From assembly GCA_021815805.1 (NCBI GenBank), contig JAKAZQ010000002.1, positions 83,313 through 132,012 on the forward strand: 48,700 bases of DNA. Reading direction: 5' to 3'. Made by a program: the position numbers and the translations under genes. This document shows positions 37,045 through 43,365 of this stretch, piece after piece (the first letter of the stretch is position 1; every line of letters begins with the position of its first letter). The stretch comes from Pseudomonadota bacterium (GTDB lineage: Bacteria; Pseudomonadota; Gammaproteobacteria; Burkholderiales; Burkholderiaceae_C). The notes beneath the pieces are model-generated. The model was given only the letters and a program-made list of their open reading frames with translations, made no database searches and was not told the DNA's origin.

Positions 37045-37509
37045 ATGTCGCCTCTGCTTGCCTTGCATCAAGCCGTTTCCGAGTTGACCGCCGCAATTGC
37101 CGGGCAAGCCTTGGACGATGCGCTGGAAAATCGTCTGAACGCGGAATTTGGCGTGGATAGCGGGCTCTACGCCCGGCTGCGCGCGGCCTGTGAGCAGGGC
37201 GTCGCGAAAGGCGCGCTGTGCCGGCGCGAGGCTGCCGGCATTCGCTACGGGCGGGCGTTCCAGCCCGAGGCCGCGCTGCAGGGTTTTTCCGTGGATGTCG
37301 TGCATATGCAAGACATTGCAGGTCCGCATCATGTACACCCCACCGGAGAGATCGACCTGGTGATGCCCCTCGACGCCGCGGCGCGTTTCGACGGTCATGG
37401 TGCGGGCTGGGTGGTGTACGCGCCAGGCAGCGCCCATCGCCCGACCGTCAGCCAGGGGCGCGCGCTGGTGCTGTACCTGCTTCCCCAGGGCGAGATTCGC
37501 TTCGGCTGA
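37045..37509 (+). CDS. DUF4863 cupin-like protein
   Basis: A 154-aa protein of the DUF4863 family, found beside boxR in benzoyl-CoA (box) gene clusters; its activity is not established. I see a cupin-like pattern: HVHPTGE (HxH, three residues, Glu) near 94-100, and APGSAH (PG, two residues, His) near 126-131. A metal site is therefore plausible. The N-terminal helical part (SPLLALHQAVSELTAAIAG) resembles no known domain. ATG 37045 is chosen over GTG 37015 because of GGGAAAG at good spacing, and because GTG 37015 lies inside the operator palindrome. No other box gene follows. Confidence 0.85.
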   Translation: MSPLLALHQAVSELTAAIAGQALDDALENRLNAEFGVDSGLYARLRAACEQGVAKGALCRREAAGIRYGRAFQPEAALQGFSVDVVHMQDIAGPHHVHPTGEIDLVMPLDAAARFDGHGAGWVVYAPGSAHRPTVSQGRALVLYLLPQGEIRFG

Positions 37510-37639
37510 CACGCGGCACATGGCGCGGCGGCTTGATCCGGGCATGGCAAGTCGTCGCGGCACCCGCGCTCGGAGCTTGCGGCAAACGTTATAGTTCTGC
37601 TCCAGCGAGGCCTCACCGTGCCTCGGAATGCGACGAATC

Positions 37640-38137
37640 ATGGCGGAACATTTCGTGGGCGGGAGCTTTTGTTTCAGGTCGGCGCTTGCCTGCTGTGCGC
37701 TGGCGCTGGCCGCAGCGGCGCCCAGCGCGCGGGCGGCGCTGGGCCAGCCGGCCTCCAGTGCGCTGGCGGATGGCCGGCCCGTGGCGGCACAGGCCCTGCG
37801 TGCCGGCGGCGCCTCGCAAGTCACCGAGACCACCGTGGTCGATGCCACCGGCGTGACCCTGCACGAATACTCGGGGGCCGACGGCGTGGTGTTCGCGATC
37901 GCCTGGGCGGGCGGCACCATTCCCGACCTGCAGCAAGTGCTGGGAAGCTATTTCCCGGCCTATCGCGCGTGGCGCGAGGCCCATCCGGCGCCTTCCTATC
38001 GCTCCCCGGTGCGCGTGCGTTCGCCGCAGATCGTCGCGCATGCGGCGGGGCACATGCGCGCCTACGCCGGCTCGGCCTACGTGCCGGCGCTGGTTCCCGC
38101 CGGCGTCGACCTGGCGTCGCTGGGAGTGCAGCCGTGA
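37640..38137 (+). CDS. DUF2844 family exported protein
   Basis: A 165-aa secreted protein of the DUF2844 family, with no known function. The signal peptide runs to about residue 32 (hydrophobic ALALAAAAPSARA). The mature part includes TTVVDATGVTLHEYSGADGVVFAIAWAGGTIPDLQQVLG and WREAHPAPSYRSPVRV (in parts), the conserved core of the family. ATG 37640 is used because GGA lies about 12 bases upstream. ATG 37628, four codons earlier, is possible. A TATAGT box at 37590-37595 may belong to its promoter. The stop overlaps the DUF3443 start as GTGA, the fixed pairing of these two families in Burkholderiales. Confidence 0.85.
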   Translation: MAEHFVGGSFCFRSALACCALALAAAAPSARAALGQPASSALADGRPVAAQALRAGGASQVTETTVVDATGVTLHEYSGADGVVFAIAWAGGTIPDLQQVLGSYFPAYRAWREAHPAPSYRSPVRVRSPQIVAHAAGHMRAYAGSAYVPALVPAGVDLASLGVQP

Positions 38138-39396
38138 CGCGCGCCCGTGGTCTGCGCGCGTTGGGCCTGGCCGCCGCGGCGCTGCTGGCGCTTGCGGTTT
38201 CCGGCTGCGGCGGTGGTGGCGGCGGCAGCAGCGCGCCGCCCGCGCCGTCCGCGCCGCCGCTGGTGGGTGCGAACCAGCTGCTCGTGACCATCGAGAACAA
38301 CCCGGCCGTCACGGCCGTCGCGCCGACCGTGGCGACCGTCAACATTCCCTATGTCACGGTCACCGTCTGCAATGCCTCGGCCCAGTGCACGAGCATCGAC
38401 CACGTGGTGCTCGACACCGGCTCGTACGGCCTGCGGCTGCTGCAAAGCGCGCTCGGCGGCCTGAGCCTGCCCGCGGATTCGACCGGCGCGGGCGACGCGC
38501 TCGGCGAATGCGCCAGGTTCCTCGGCGGCTACATCTGGGGCAGCGTCGCCCACGCCACGCTGCGACTGGCCGGAGAGACCACGGCTTCGCTGCCCGTGCA
38601 GGTCATCGCGCCCAGCGGCTTTCCCGCCGCGCCCAGTACTTGCGCCAGCCTCGGCACCGATGTCGGTACCCTCACGGGACTGCAGGGCAACGGCCTGCTC
38701 GGAGTCGGGCATTTCGTGCACGACAGCGGCAGCTACTACGCCTGCACGGCGAGCGGCTGCACCGAGCTGCAGCCGCAGCCGGCGACGGATTCGAGCGTGC
38801 GTGTGTCCAATCCCGTGCCTTTTCTGCAAAGTGGTGACAACAACGGCGTGGTGTTGCAGATGCCCGCGGTGCCCAGCGGCGGCGCCGGCATCACCTACGG
38901 CACCCTCAGCCTCGGGGTAGGCACCCAGTCCGACAACGACGTGACCGGCTTTTCCGTGATCCCCGCAGACGCCGGGGGCAATCTCACGGTGAGCATGAGC
39001 CTGAACGGCAGCACCTATTCCTACCCGGGCTCCTTTCTCGACAGCGGCTCGAATTTCTATTTCGCGCCGCTGAGCGGCGTGGTGCCGGTCGACAGCAGCG
39101 GGCACTTCGTGCCGCCGACCCCGCTCGATCTGCCGATCACGCTGTCGGCGTCGGCCGGGGCTGCCTACGCGGCCTCGCTGGGCACGCACATGCTCATCGG
39201 CAATTACGCCGCCATGGACTTTTCACAGTACGTCGCGTTCGACAACATCGGCGTGGCCAACGGCGCGCCGACGCCGGTGACTCCCGGCACCATCTTCGAC
39301 CTCGGCATGCCGTATTTCTACGGACGCAGCGTCGCCTACGTGATCAACAACATGTCGAGTCCGCTGGGCAGCGGGCCGCTGTACGCCATTCATTGA
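38134..39396 (+). CDS. DUF3443 family lipoprotein
   Basis: A 420-aa protein of the DUF3443 family, function unknown. The N-terminus is a lipoprotein signal with lipobox VSGC (Cys25) followed by a glycine run, so the protein is probably anchored in the envelope. The conserved family stretch around VTVCNASAQCTSIDHVVLDTGSYGLRLL contains the DTGS triplet seen in retropepsin-like folds, and SFLDSGSNFYF near 300 gives a second Asp-Ser-Gly. An aspartic-protease-like fold is therefore possible but unproved. GTG 38134 overlaps the DUF2844 stop by four bases. The 3' end overlaps the convergent Sel1 gene by seven bases. Confidence 0.87.
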   Translation: MTRARGLRALGLAAAALLALAVSGCGGGGGGSSAPPAPSAPPLVGANQLLVTIENNPAVTAVAPTVATVNIPYVTVTVCNASAQCTSIDHVVLDTGSYGLRLLQSALGGLSLPADSTGAGDALGECARFLGGYIWGSVAHATLRLAGETTASLPVQVIAPSGFPAAPSTCASLGTDVGTLTGLQGNGLLGVGHFVHDSGSYYACTASGCTELQPQPATDSSVRVSNPVPFLQSGDNNGVVLQMPAVPSGGAGITYGTLSLGVGTQSDNDVTGFSVIPADAGGNLTVSMSLNGSTYSYPGSFLDSGSNFYFAPLSGVVPVDSSGHFVPPTPLDLPITLSASAGAAYAASLGTHMLIGNYAAMDFSQYVAFDNIGVANGAPTPVTPGTIFDLGMPYFYGRSVAYVINNMSSPLGSGPLYAIH

Positions 39397-39881
39397 GGCG
39401 GCCCGGACAACCGGCGCAGCGCGCGCGACTGCGCGCGCGCCACGACATGGCCCTGCGCGGCGGCGCGATGCAGCCACATCAGCGCCAGATCCGCGTCCCG
39501 ATCCACCCCCAGGCCGTGCAGGTGACAGTGGCTGAGCCAATGCATGGCGTCGGCGTGCTGCTGCTGCGCCGCCTCCTGCAGCAGGCTGACGGCGCCGGCG
39601 GTGCGTCCCTGGTGCAGCAGTTGGGTGCCCAGGCAGGCGAGCGCGTCGGCATCGCCGGAATCGGCGTCCAGCACGAGGCGCAGCCAGGCCTGTCGCTGTG
39701 TCGGCGCGGCAGGCGCGGCAGGCTCGGCGAGCATGTCGAGCACCTGCTCCAGGCAGACCAGGGCGCGCCCGGCGGCGTCGCTGCCGACCAGGCGCAGCGT
39801 GCCGTCGTCGCACCAGCGGCGCACCGTGCGTTCGCTGCGCCCCAGAACCAGCGACGCCATGCGTCGCGTGCATGCATGCAT
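39390..39881 (-). CDS. helix-turn-helix plus Sel1-repeat protein
   Basis: A 163-aa protein I cannot assign to a named family. Residues 8-35 (SLVLGRSERTVRRWCDDGTLRL) resemble a MerR/excisionase-type DNA-binding helix-turn-helix. Residues about 65-145 are helical with Sel1-like repeat features (AMHWLSHCHLHGLGVDRDADLALMWLHRAAAQGH). ATG 39881 is preceded only by a weak GGGA. A later ATG at 39860 would start just before the helix-turn-helix. It is divergent from pilA across 324 bp, and its 3' end overlaps DUF3443 convergently. A role in pilin or envelope regulation is possible from position alone. Confidence 0.7.
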   Translation of the reverse strand: MHACTRRMASLVLGRSERTVRRWCDDGTLRLVGSDAAGRALVCLEQVLDMLAEPAAPAAPTQRQAWLRLVLDADSGDADALACLGTQLLHQGRTAGAVSLLQEAAQQQHADAMHWLSHCHLHGLGVDRDADLALMWLHRAAAQGHVVARAQSRALRRLSGPPQ

Positions 39882-40205
39882 GTTCAATCCCGTTTTCCCA
39901 GGCGCTGCGAGCGGGCGCCGTGTCCAGGTATTTTGCCCTGACACGTCCACGTCTGGCCAGGCTTTCGGGTGGACATGGCTGCAGCCATGGCCGCGCGCCA
40001 CGCTGGACAAGCCCCGGCACACCCGCGGCTTCCCCGGAACAGGGGGGGTCGAAGGCCATTTTCGGGGTTGGCACGGCGATTGCTTGAGTAGGGTGACCCC
40101 GGCAGGGGTTGACGTCGACCCGGCTGCGGCCGGTCTCGAACACCGGTGCAACATGCGAGACCCGCCGCCGGCCCTGAACCATCTGTCTGAATCAAGGATC
40201 TGCAC
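39882..40205. promoter_or_regulatory. region between the Sel1 gene and pilA
   Basis: This 324-bp gap holds the sigma-54 promoter of pilA (40068-40085) and about 110 bases of untranslated leader. Upstream of the promoter there is room for PilR sites, but I see no clear repeat. I see no additional coding frame I would support. Confidence 0.5.
40068..40085 (+). promoter_or_regulatory. sigma-54 promoter of pilA
   Basis: TTGGCACGGCGATTGCTT matches the sigma-54 consensus completely (TTGGCACG, four bases, TTGCT). PilS/PilR with sigma-54 is the established control of pilA in Pseudomonas and many betaproteobacteria. The predicted start is near 40097. Confidence 0.88.
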
Positions 40206-40646
40206 ATGAAAAAGCAACTGCAACAAGGCTTCACGCTGATCGAATTGATGATCGTCGTGGCCATCATCGGTATCCTGGCCGCCATCGCCATCCCCGCCTA
40301 CCAGAACTACACCATCCGCGCCCAGGTGTCGGAAGGCCTGTCGCTGGCCGACGGCGCGAAGACGGCGTTCTCCGAGTACTACTCCAACCGCGGCGCGTTC
40401 CCGCCTGCCAACTCGTCGGCCGGCCTGGCCACCGACACCCTGATCACCGGCAACTACGTGACCAGCGTGGATGCAGCCGGCGGCGGCACCCTCGGCCAGA
40501 TCCTGATCACCTACGGCAACAAGGCCAACACCGCCATCAACGGCAAGACCCTGATTCTGTCGGCGAAGACCAGCAGCGGTTCCATCCAGTGGACCTGCAA
40601 GGCCGGTACCATTTCCTCGAACTACCTGCCGTCTTCCTGCACCTGA
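40206..40646 (+). CDS. pilA: type IV pilin PilA (copy 1)
   Basis: A 146-aa type IVa major pilin. The short leader MKKQLQQG is cleaved by PilD after Gly8, leaving N-terminal Phe with Glu5 ([24 protein letters not shown]), needed for assembly. The globular part has the [19 protein letters not shown] helix and a C-terminal disulfide pair, probably Cys in WTCKAG with Cys in LPSSCT. ATG 40206 lacks a strong Shine-Dalgarno but fixes the leader exactly. It is driven by the sigma-54 promoter and followed by a strong terminator before copy 2. Confidence 0.96.
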   Translation: MKKQLQQGFTLIELMIVVAIIGILAAIAIPAYQNYTIRAQVSEGLSLADGAKTAFSEYYSNRGAFPPANSSAGLATDTLITGNYVTSVDAAGGGTLGQILITYGNKANTAINGKTLILSAKTSSGSIQWTCKAGTISSNYLPSSCT

Positions 40647-40671
40647 TCATCTCCTGAGTGTGTGTCTTGAG

Positions 40672-40695
40672 AACCCGCCCACCGGCGGGTTTTTT
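40672..40695 (+). terminator. intrinsic terminator between the pilA copies
   Basis: AACCCGCC (40672-40679), loop CACC and GGCGGGTT (40684-40691) form an eight-base stem running into a T-tract to 40695. It should strongly limit transcription of the second pilin. Confidence 0.88.
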
Positions 40696-40739
40696 CTTGA
40701 AGCCACAGTGCGTTAACCCGACGTTAGCGGAGTCCTGCC

Positions 40740-41171
40740 ATGCGCACCCGGTCGCGCGGATTCACCCTGATCGAGTTGATGATCGTGGTCGCGATCATCG
40801 GCATTCTCGCGGCAATCGCGATTCCGGCCTACTCCACCTACACCGTTCGCGCACAGGTGTCGGAAGGCCTGAGCCTCGCCGACGGCTACAAGACCGTGCT
40901 CTGGGACTACTACTCCCAGCATGGCTCGTTCCCGCCCAGCAACCGCTCGGCGAACGCTCCTTCGCCCACGTCGATCGTCGGCAATTACGTCGAATCCGTG
41001 GACATCTCCGGCGGGCTGATCAAGATCCTGTACGGCAACCGCGCGAATGCGGCGATCTCGGGCAAGATCCTCGAGTTGTCGGGGGCGGCCAGCAGCAGCG
41101 CGTCCCTGGTGTGGATCTGCAAGCCCAGCACGGTGCCGCCGGCCTACCTGCCCAGCTCCTGCCAGCCCTGA
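40740..41171 (+). CDS. pilA: type IV pilin PilA (copy 2)
   Basis: A 143-aa pilin paralogue of copy 1. The leader MRTRSRG is cleaved before Phe, with the conserved [24 protein letters not shown] and Glu5. The following helix [16 protein letters not shown] is nearly the same as in copy 1, while the exposed region differs strongly ([21 protein letters not shown]). The C-terminal cysteine pair (WICKPS, LPSSCQP) is kept. ATG 40740 has GGAG at good spacing. It lies 44 bases after a strong terminator, and no sigma-54 site is visible in the gap, so expression depends on readthrough or a promoter I cannot identify. It converges on the c-di-GMP operon. Confidence 0.94.
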   Translation: MRTRSRGFTLIELMIVVAIIGILAAIAIPAYSTYTVRAQVSEGLSLADGYKTVLWDYYSQHGSFPPSNRSANAPSPTSIVGNYVESVDISGGLIKILYGNRANAAISGKILELSGAASSSASLVWICKPSTVPPAYLPSSCQP

Positions 41172-41186
41172 CAGCGCAGCGGCGCG

Positions 41187-41489
41187 TCAACCGGCGCCAC
41201 CATGGCCTGCCAGGTGCGCCTGCAGGATCTGCCGGCACGCCGCCAGCTTGAGGCGGCCCGGGCCGAGCCCTGCGGCCAGCTGGGCGCAGGCCAGCCGCGT
41301 GGCGTCGAGATGCTGGCAGGCCAGGCCGGCGCCGCGCAGGCGATGCTGCTCGCGTTGCAGCGCCTGATGCGCCTGATGCGCCAGTTTCGCCGGCACGCTC
41401 GGCTCGCGCAGCGCGGCGTCGAGCAATCGCTGCGCCTGCTGCAGCGCCTCGCGATCCATGGCGGGCGCGTCGGGCGACGCGTCAGTCAT
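41187..41489 (-). CDS. small helical protein, last gene of the c-di-GMP operon
   Basis: A 100-aa protein of no family I recognise. It is rich in Ala, Leu, Gln and Arg and predicted all-helical, with several cysteines and histidines (AGLACQHLDATRLACAQLA, KLAACRQILQAHLAGHGG). There is no signal peptide or membrane segment. ATG 41489 overlaps the stop of the EAL-CBS-GGDEF gene by eight bases (ATGACTGA), so it is produced by coupled translation. Position suggests a partner or regulator of the c-di-GMP enzymes. Confidence 0.7.
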   Translation of the reverse strand: MTDASPDAPAMDREALQQAQRLLDAALREPSVPAKLAHQAHQALQREQHRLRGAGLACQHLDATRLACAQLAAGLGPGRLKLAACRQILQAHLAGHGGAG

Positions 41490-43365
41490 GTCGCCTGCGC
41501 TCCACGAACAGCGCGTTGCCCGGCAGGCGCTTGGCGGCGCGCTTGAGTTCCGCGAGCACGTTCGCCACCTCGCGGTGGGAGTCGAAGCGCTGCGGATCGA
41601 CCGGCAGCGCCCCGATGGACAGCGAGGGCACGGGGAAGAACATGGCCTCGCCACGCCGGTTGTCCGCCCAGTAGCCGCCCTGTTCGAGCACCGCCGGCTC
41701 GAAGAACTGCGCCACCCCTTGCTCGAAGGCATCGAGCACGCCCCGCAATTCCTGCTCCCAGTCCGCCGAGCACGACAGCACGACAAAATCGTCGCCGCCG
41801 ACATGCCCGAGGAAATGCCTGCCCAGCGGCATGCGCGCACGCAGCAGATCGGAGAGCATGAGAATGATCTCGTCGCCCATGCGATAGCCGAACTTGTCGT
41901 TGAAGGGCTTGAAATGGTCGATGTCGGCGTAGGCGGCGGCGAAGGCGCGATCCTCGTGCAGCCAGCGATCGATGCAATCGTTGATCGGGACATTGCCCGG
42001 CAGCAGCGTGAGGGGGTTGGCGTAGCGCGCCGCCTGCACCTGGAATTCGGTGACCAGGCGCAGCAGGTCGCCGACCAGCAGCAGGCCGCGGTAGAGTCCG
42101 CCCTCGCTCACCAGCACGCCCTCGGTGGCGTGTCGATAGCTGGAATCGGCGATCAGGCTGCTGGCCTGCTGCAGGCTGGCCTTGGCGTCCAGGCGCAGCA
42201 CGTCGCCGCTCATCACCAGGGTGCACGGCTTGTTGCCGAAAAGGTCGCGCACATGGGGGCGGAACAGGCGGTCCGCGACGACGTAGCGATTGATGATGCC
42301 CAGCGCGCGTCCCGCGCCGTCGACCACCGGCACCGAGGTCAGGTCGGGGTTCTGCTCGAGCATGCGCAGGACCTGGTCCAGCTTGGTCTGCGGCTGCACC
42401 GGCTCGATCTGCCGCGCCAGACCCAGCACCGACTGCTCGATGCTGCCGCGGCTGGCCAGCGCGTGCAGGGTCGGTTGCGCCTGTCCCAGCAAGTCGCGCA
42501 GGGCCTCGCTCGGCGCGGGCTGCGGCTGTGCTGTCGGGCGCGCGATGAAATAGCCTTGCGCCATGCCGATGCCGAGTTCGCGCAGGGTCAGCAGGTCACG
42601 CTCGGCCTCCACGCCCTCGGCCACGACCACCGACTGGCTGGCCTCGGCCAGCAGCAGCATGGAGCGCACGAACGCCGTCTTGAAGGGGTCGCTGGCCAGG
42701 TCCTCGGTGTAGGCGCGATCGATCTTGAGATAGCGCGGGCGCAGCCTTTTCCACAAGGCAAAGCGTCCGAAGCCCTGGCCGAGGTCGTCGAGCGCCAGCC
42801 CGTAGCCGAGTTCGCGCAGGAATTGCGCGGCCTGGAAGGCCTCGGCATGCTCGGTGAGGGCGTCCGACTCGAGCAGTTCGAGCACCAGGCGCGACGGCGC
42901 CAGGCCCTGTTCCTGCAACCAGCGCAGCGTGGGCTCGCGGGTCAGCCAGCCCGATTCGAGCAGGGCCTCGGAAACATTGATGAAAAGGTTTCCGGCCAGG
43001 CCTCGGCGGGCGAAGGCCTCGACACTCGTCTGCGCGCACAGACGGTCCAGCGCGGCCACGCTGTCGCTTTGGCGCGCGCAATGAAACAACCGATCCGGGG
43101 GTTCCAGCGGACTGCCCGCGGGGCCGCGGATCAGCGCCTCAAACCCATGGAAAGTCCTATTTCGCAAGTCCATCACGGGTTGAAATTCCGTGCGAAGCTC
43201 GCCGTTCTGCAAGATGCTCTGAAACAGCTCGAGCTCCTCCGTGCCGTCGCCGGCGGGTTCGGGGGGGAGTGTGGCGATGGCGGCCATGGCAACGGCGACA
43301 GAAGGGGGAGATTGCCTGTTTCTACCCAGAAACCATGACAGATTCGCGACATCACGAAGGCTCAT
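41482..43365 (-). CDS. EAL-CBS-CBS-GGDEF c-di-GMP protein
   Basis: A 627-aa protein with EAL (about 45-285), a CBS pair (about 305-445) and GGDEF (about 450-625). In the EAL domain EAL (76-78), Asp193-Asp194, Glu250 and Gln270 are present, so phosphodiesterase activity is plausible. The GGDEF signature reads GGDDF (523-527), a conservative change, and the domain lacks the classic RxxD site. The stretch LTLLPGNVPIND marks this particular GGDEF subclass. CBS domains may sense adenine nucleotides. ATG 43365 overlaps the upstream stop as ATGA, which fixes this start against a much longer open frame. Confidence 0.92.
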   Translation of the reverse strand: MSLRDVANLSWFLGRNRQSPPSVAVAMAAIATLPPEPAGDGTEELELFQSILQNGELRTEFQPVMDLRNRTFHGFEALIRGPAGSPLEPPDRLFHCARQSDSVAALDRLCAQTSVEAFARRGLAGNLFINVSEALLESGWLTREPTLRWLQEQGLAPSRLVLELLESDALTEHAEAFQAAQFLRELGYGLALDDLGQGFGRFALWKRLRPRYLKIDRAYTEDLASDPFKTAFVRSMLLLAEASQSVVVAEGVEAERDLLTLRELGIGMAQGYFIARPTAQPQPAPSEALRDLLGQAQPTLHALASRGSIEQSVLGLARQIEPVQPQTKLDQVLRMLEQNPDLTSVPVVDGAGRALGIINRYVVADRLFRPHVRDLFGNKPCTLVMSGDVLRLDAKASLQQASSLIADSSYRHATEGVLVSEGGLYRGLLLVGDLLRLVTEFQVQAARYANPLTLLPGNVPINDCIDRWLHEDRAFAAAYADIDHFKPFNDKFGYRMGDEIILMLSDLLRARMPLGRHFLGHVGGDDFVVLSCSADWEQELRGVLDAFEQGVAQFFEPAVLEQGGYWADNRRGEAMFFPVPSLSIGALPVDPQRFDSHREVANVLAELKRAAKRLPGNALFVERRRHD

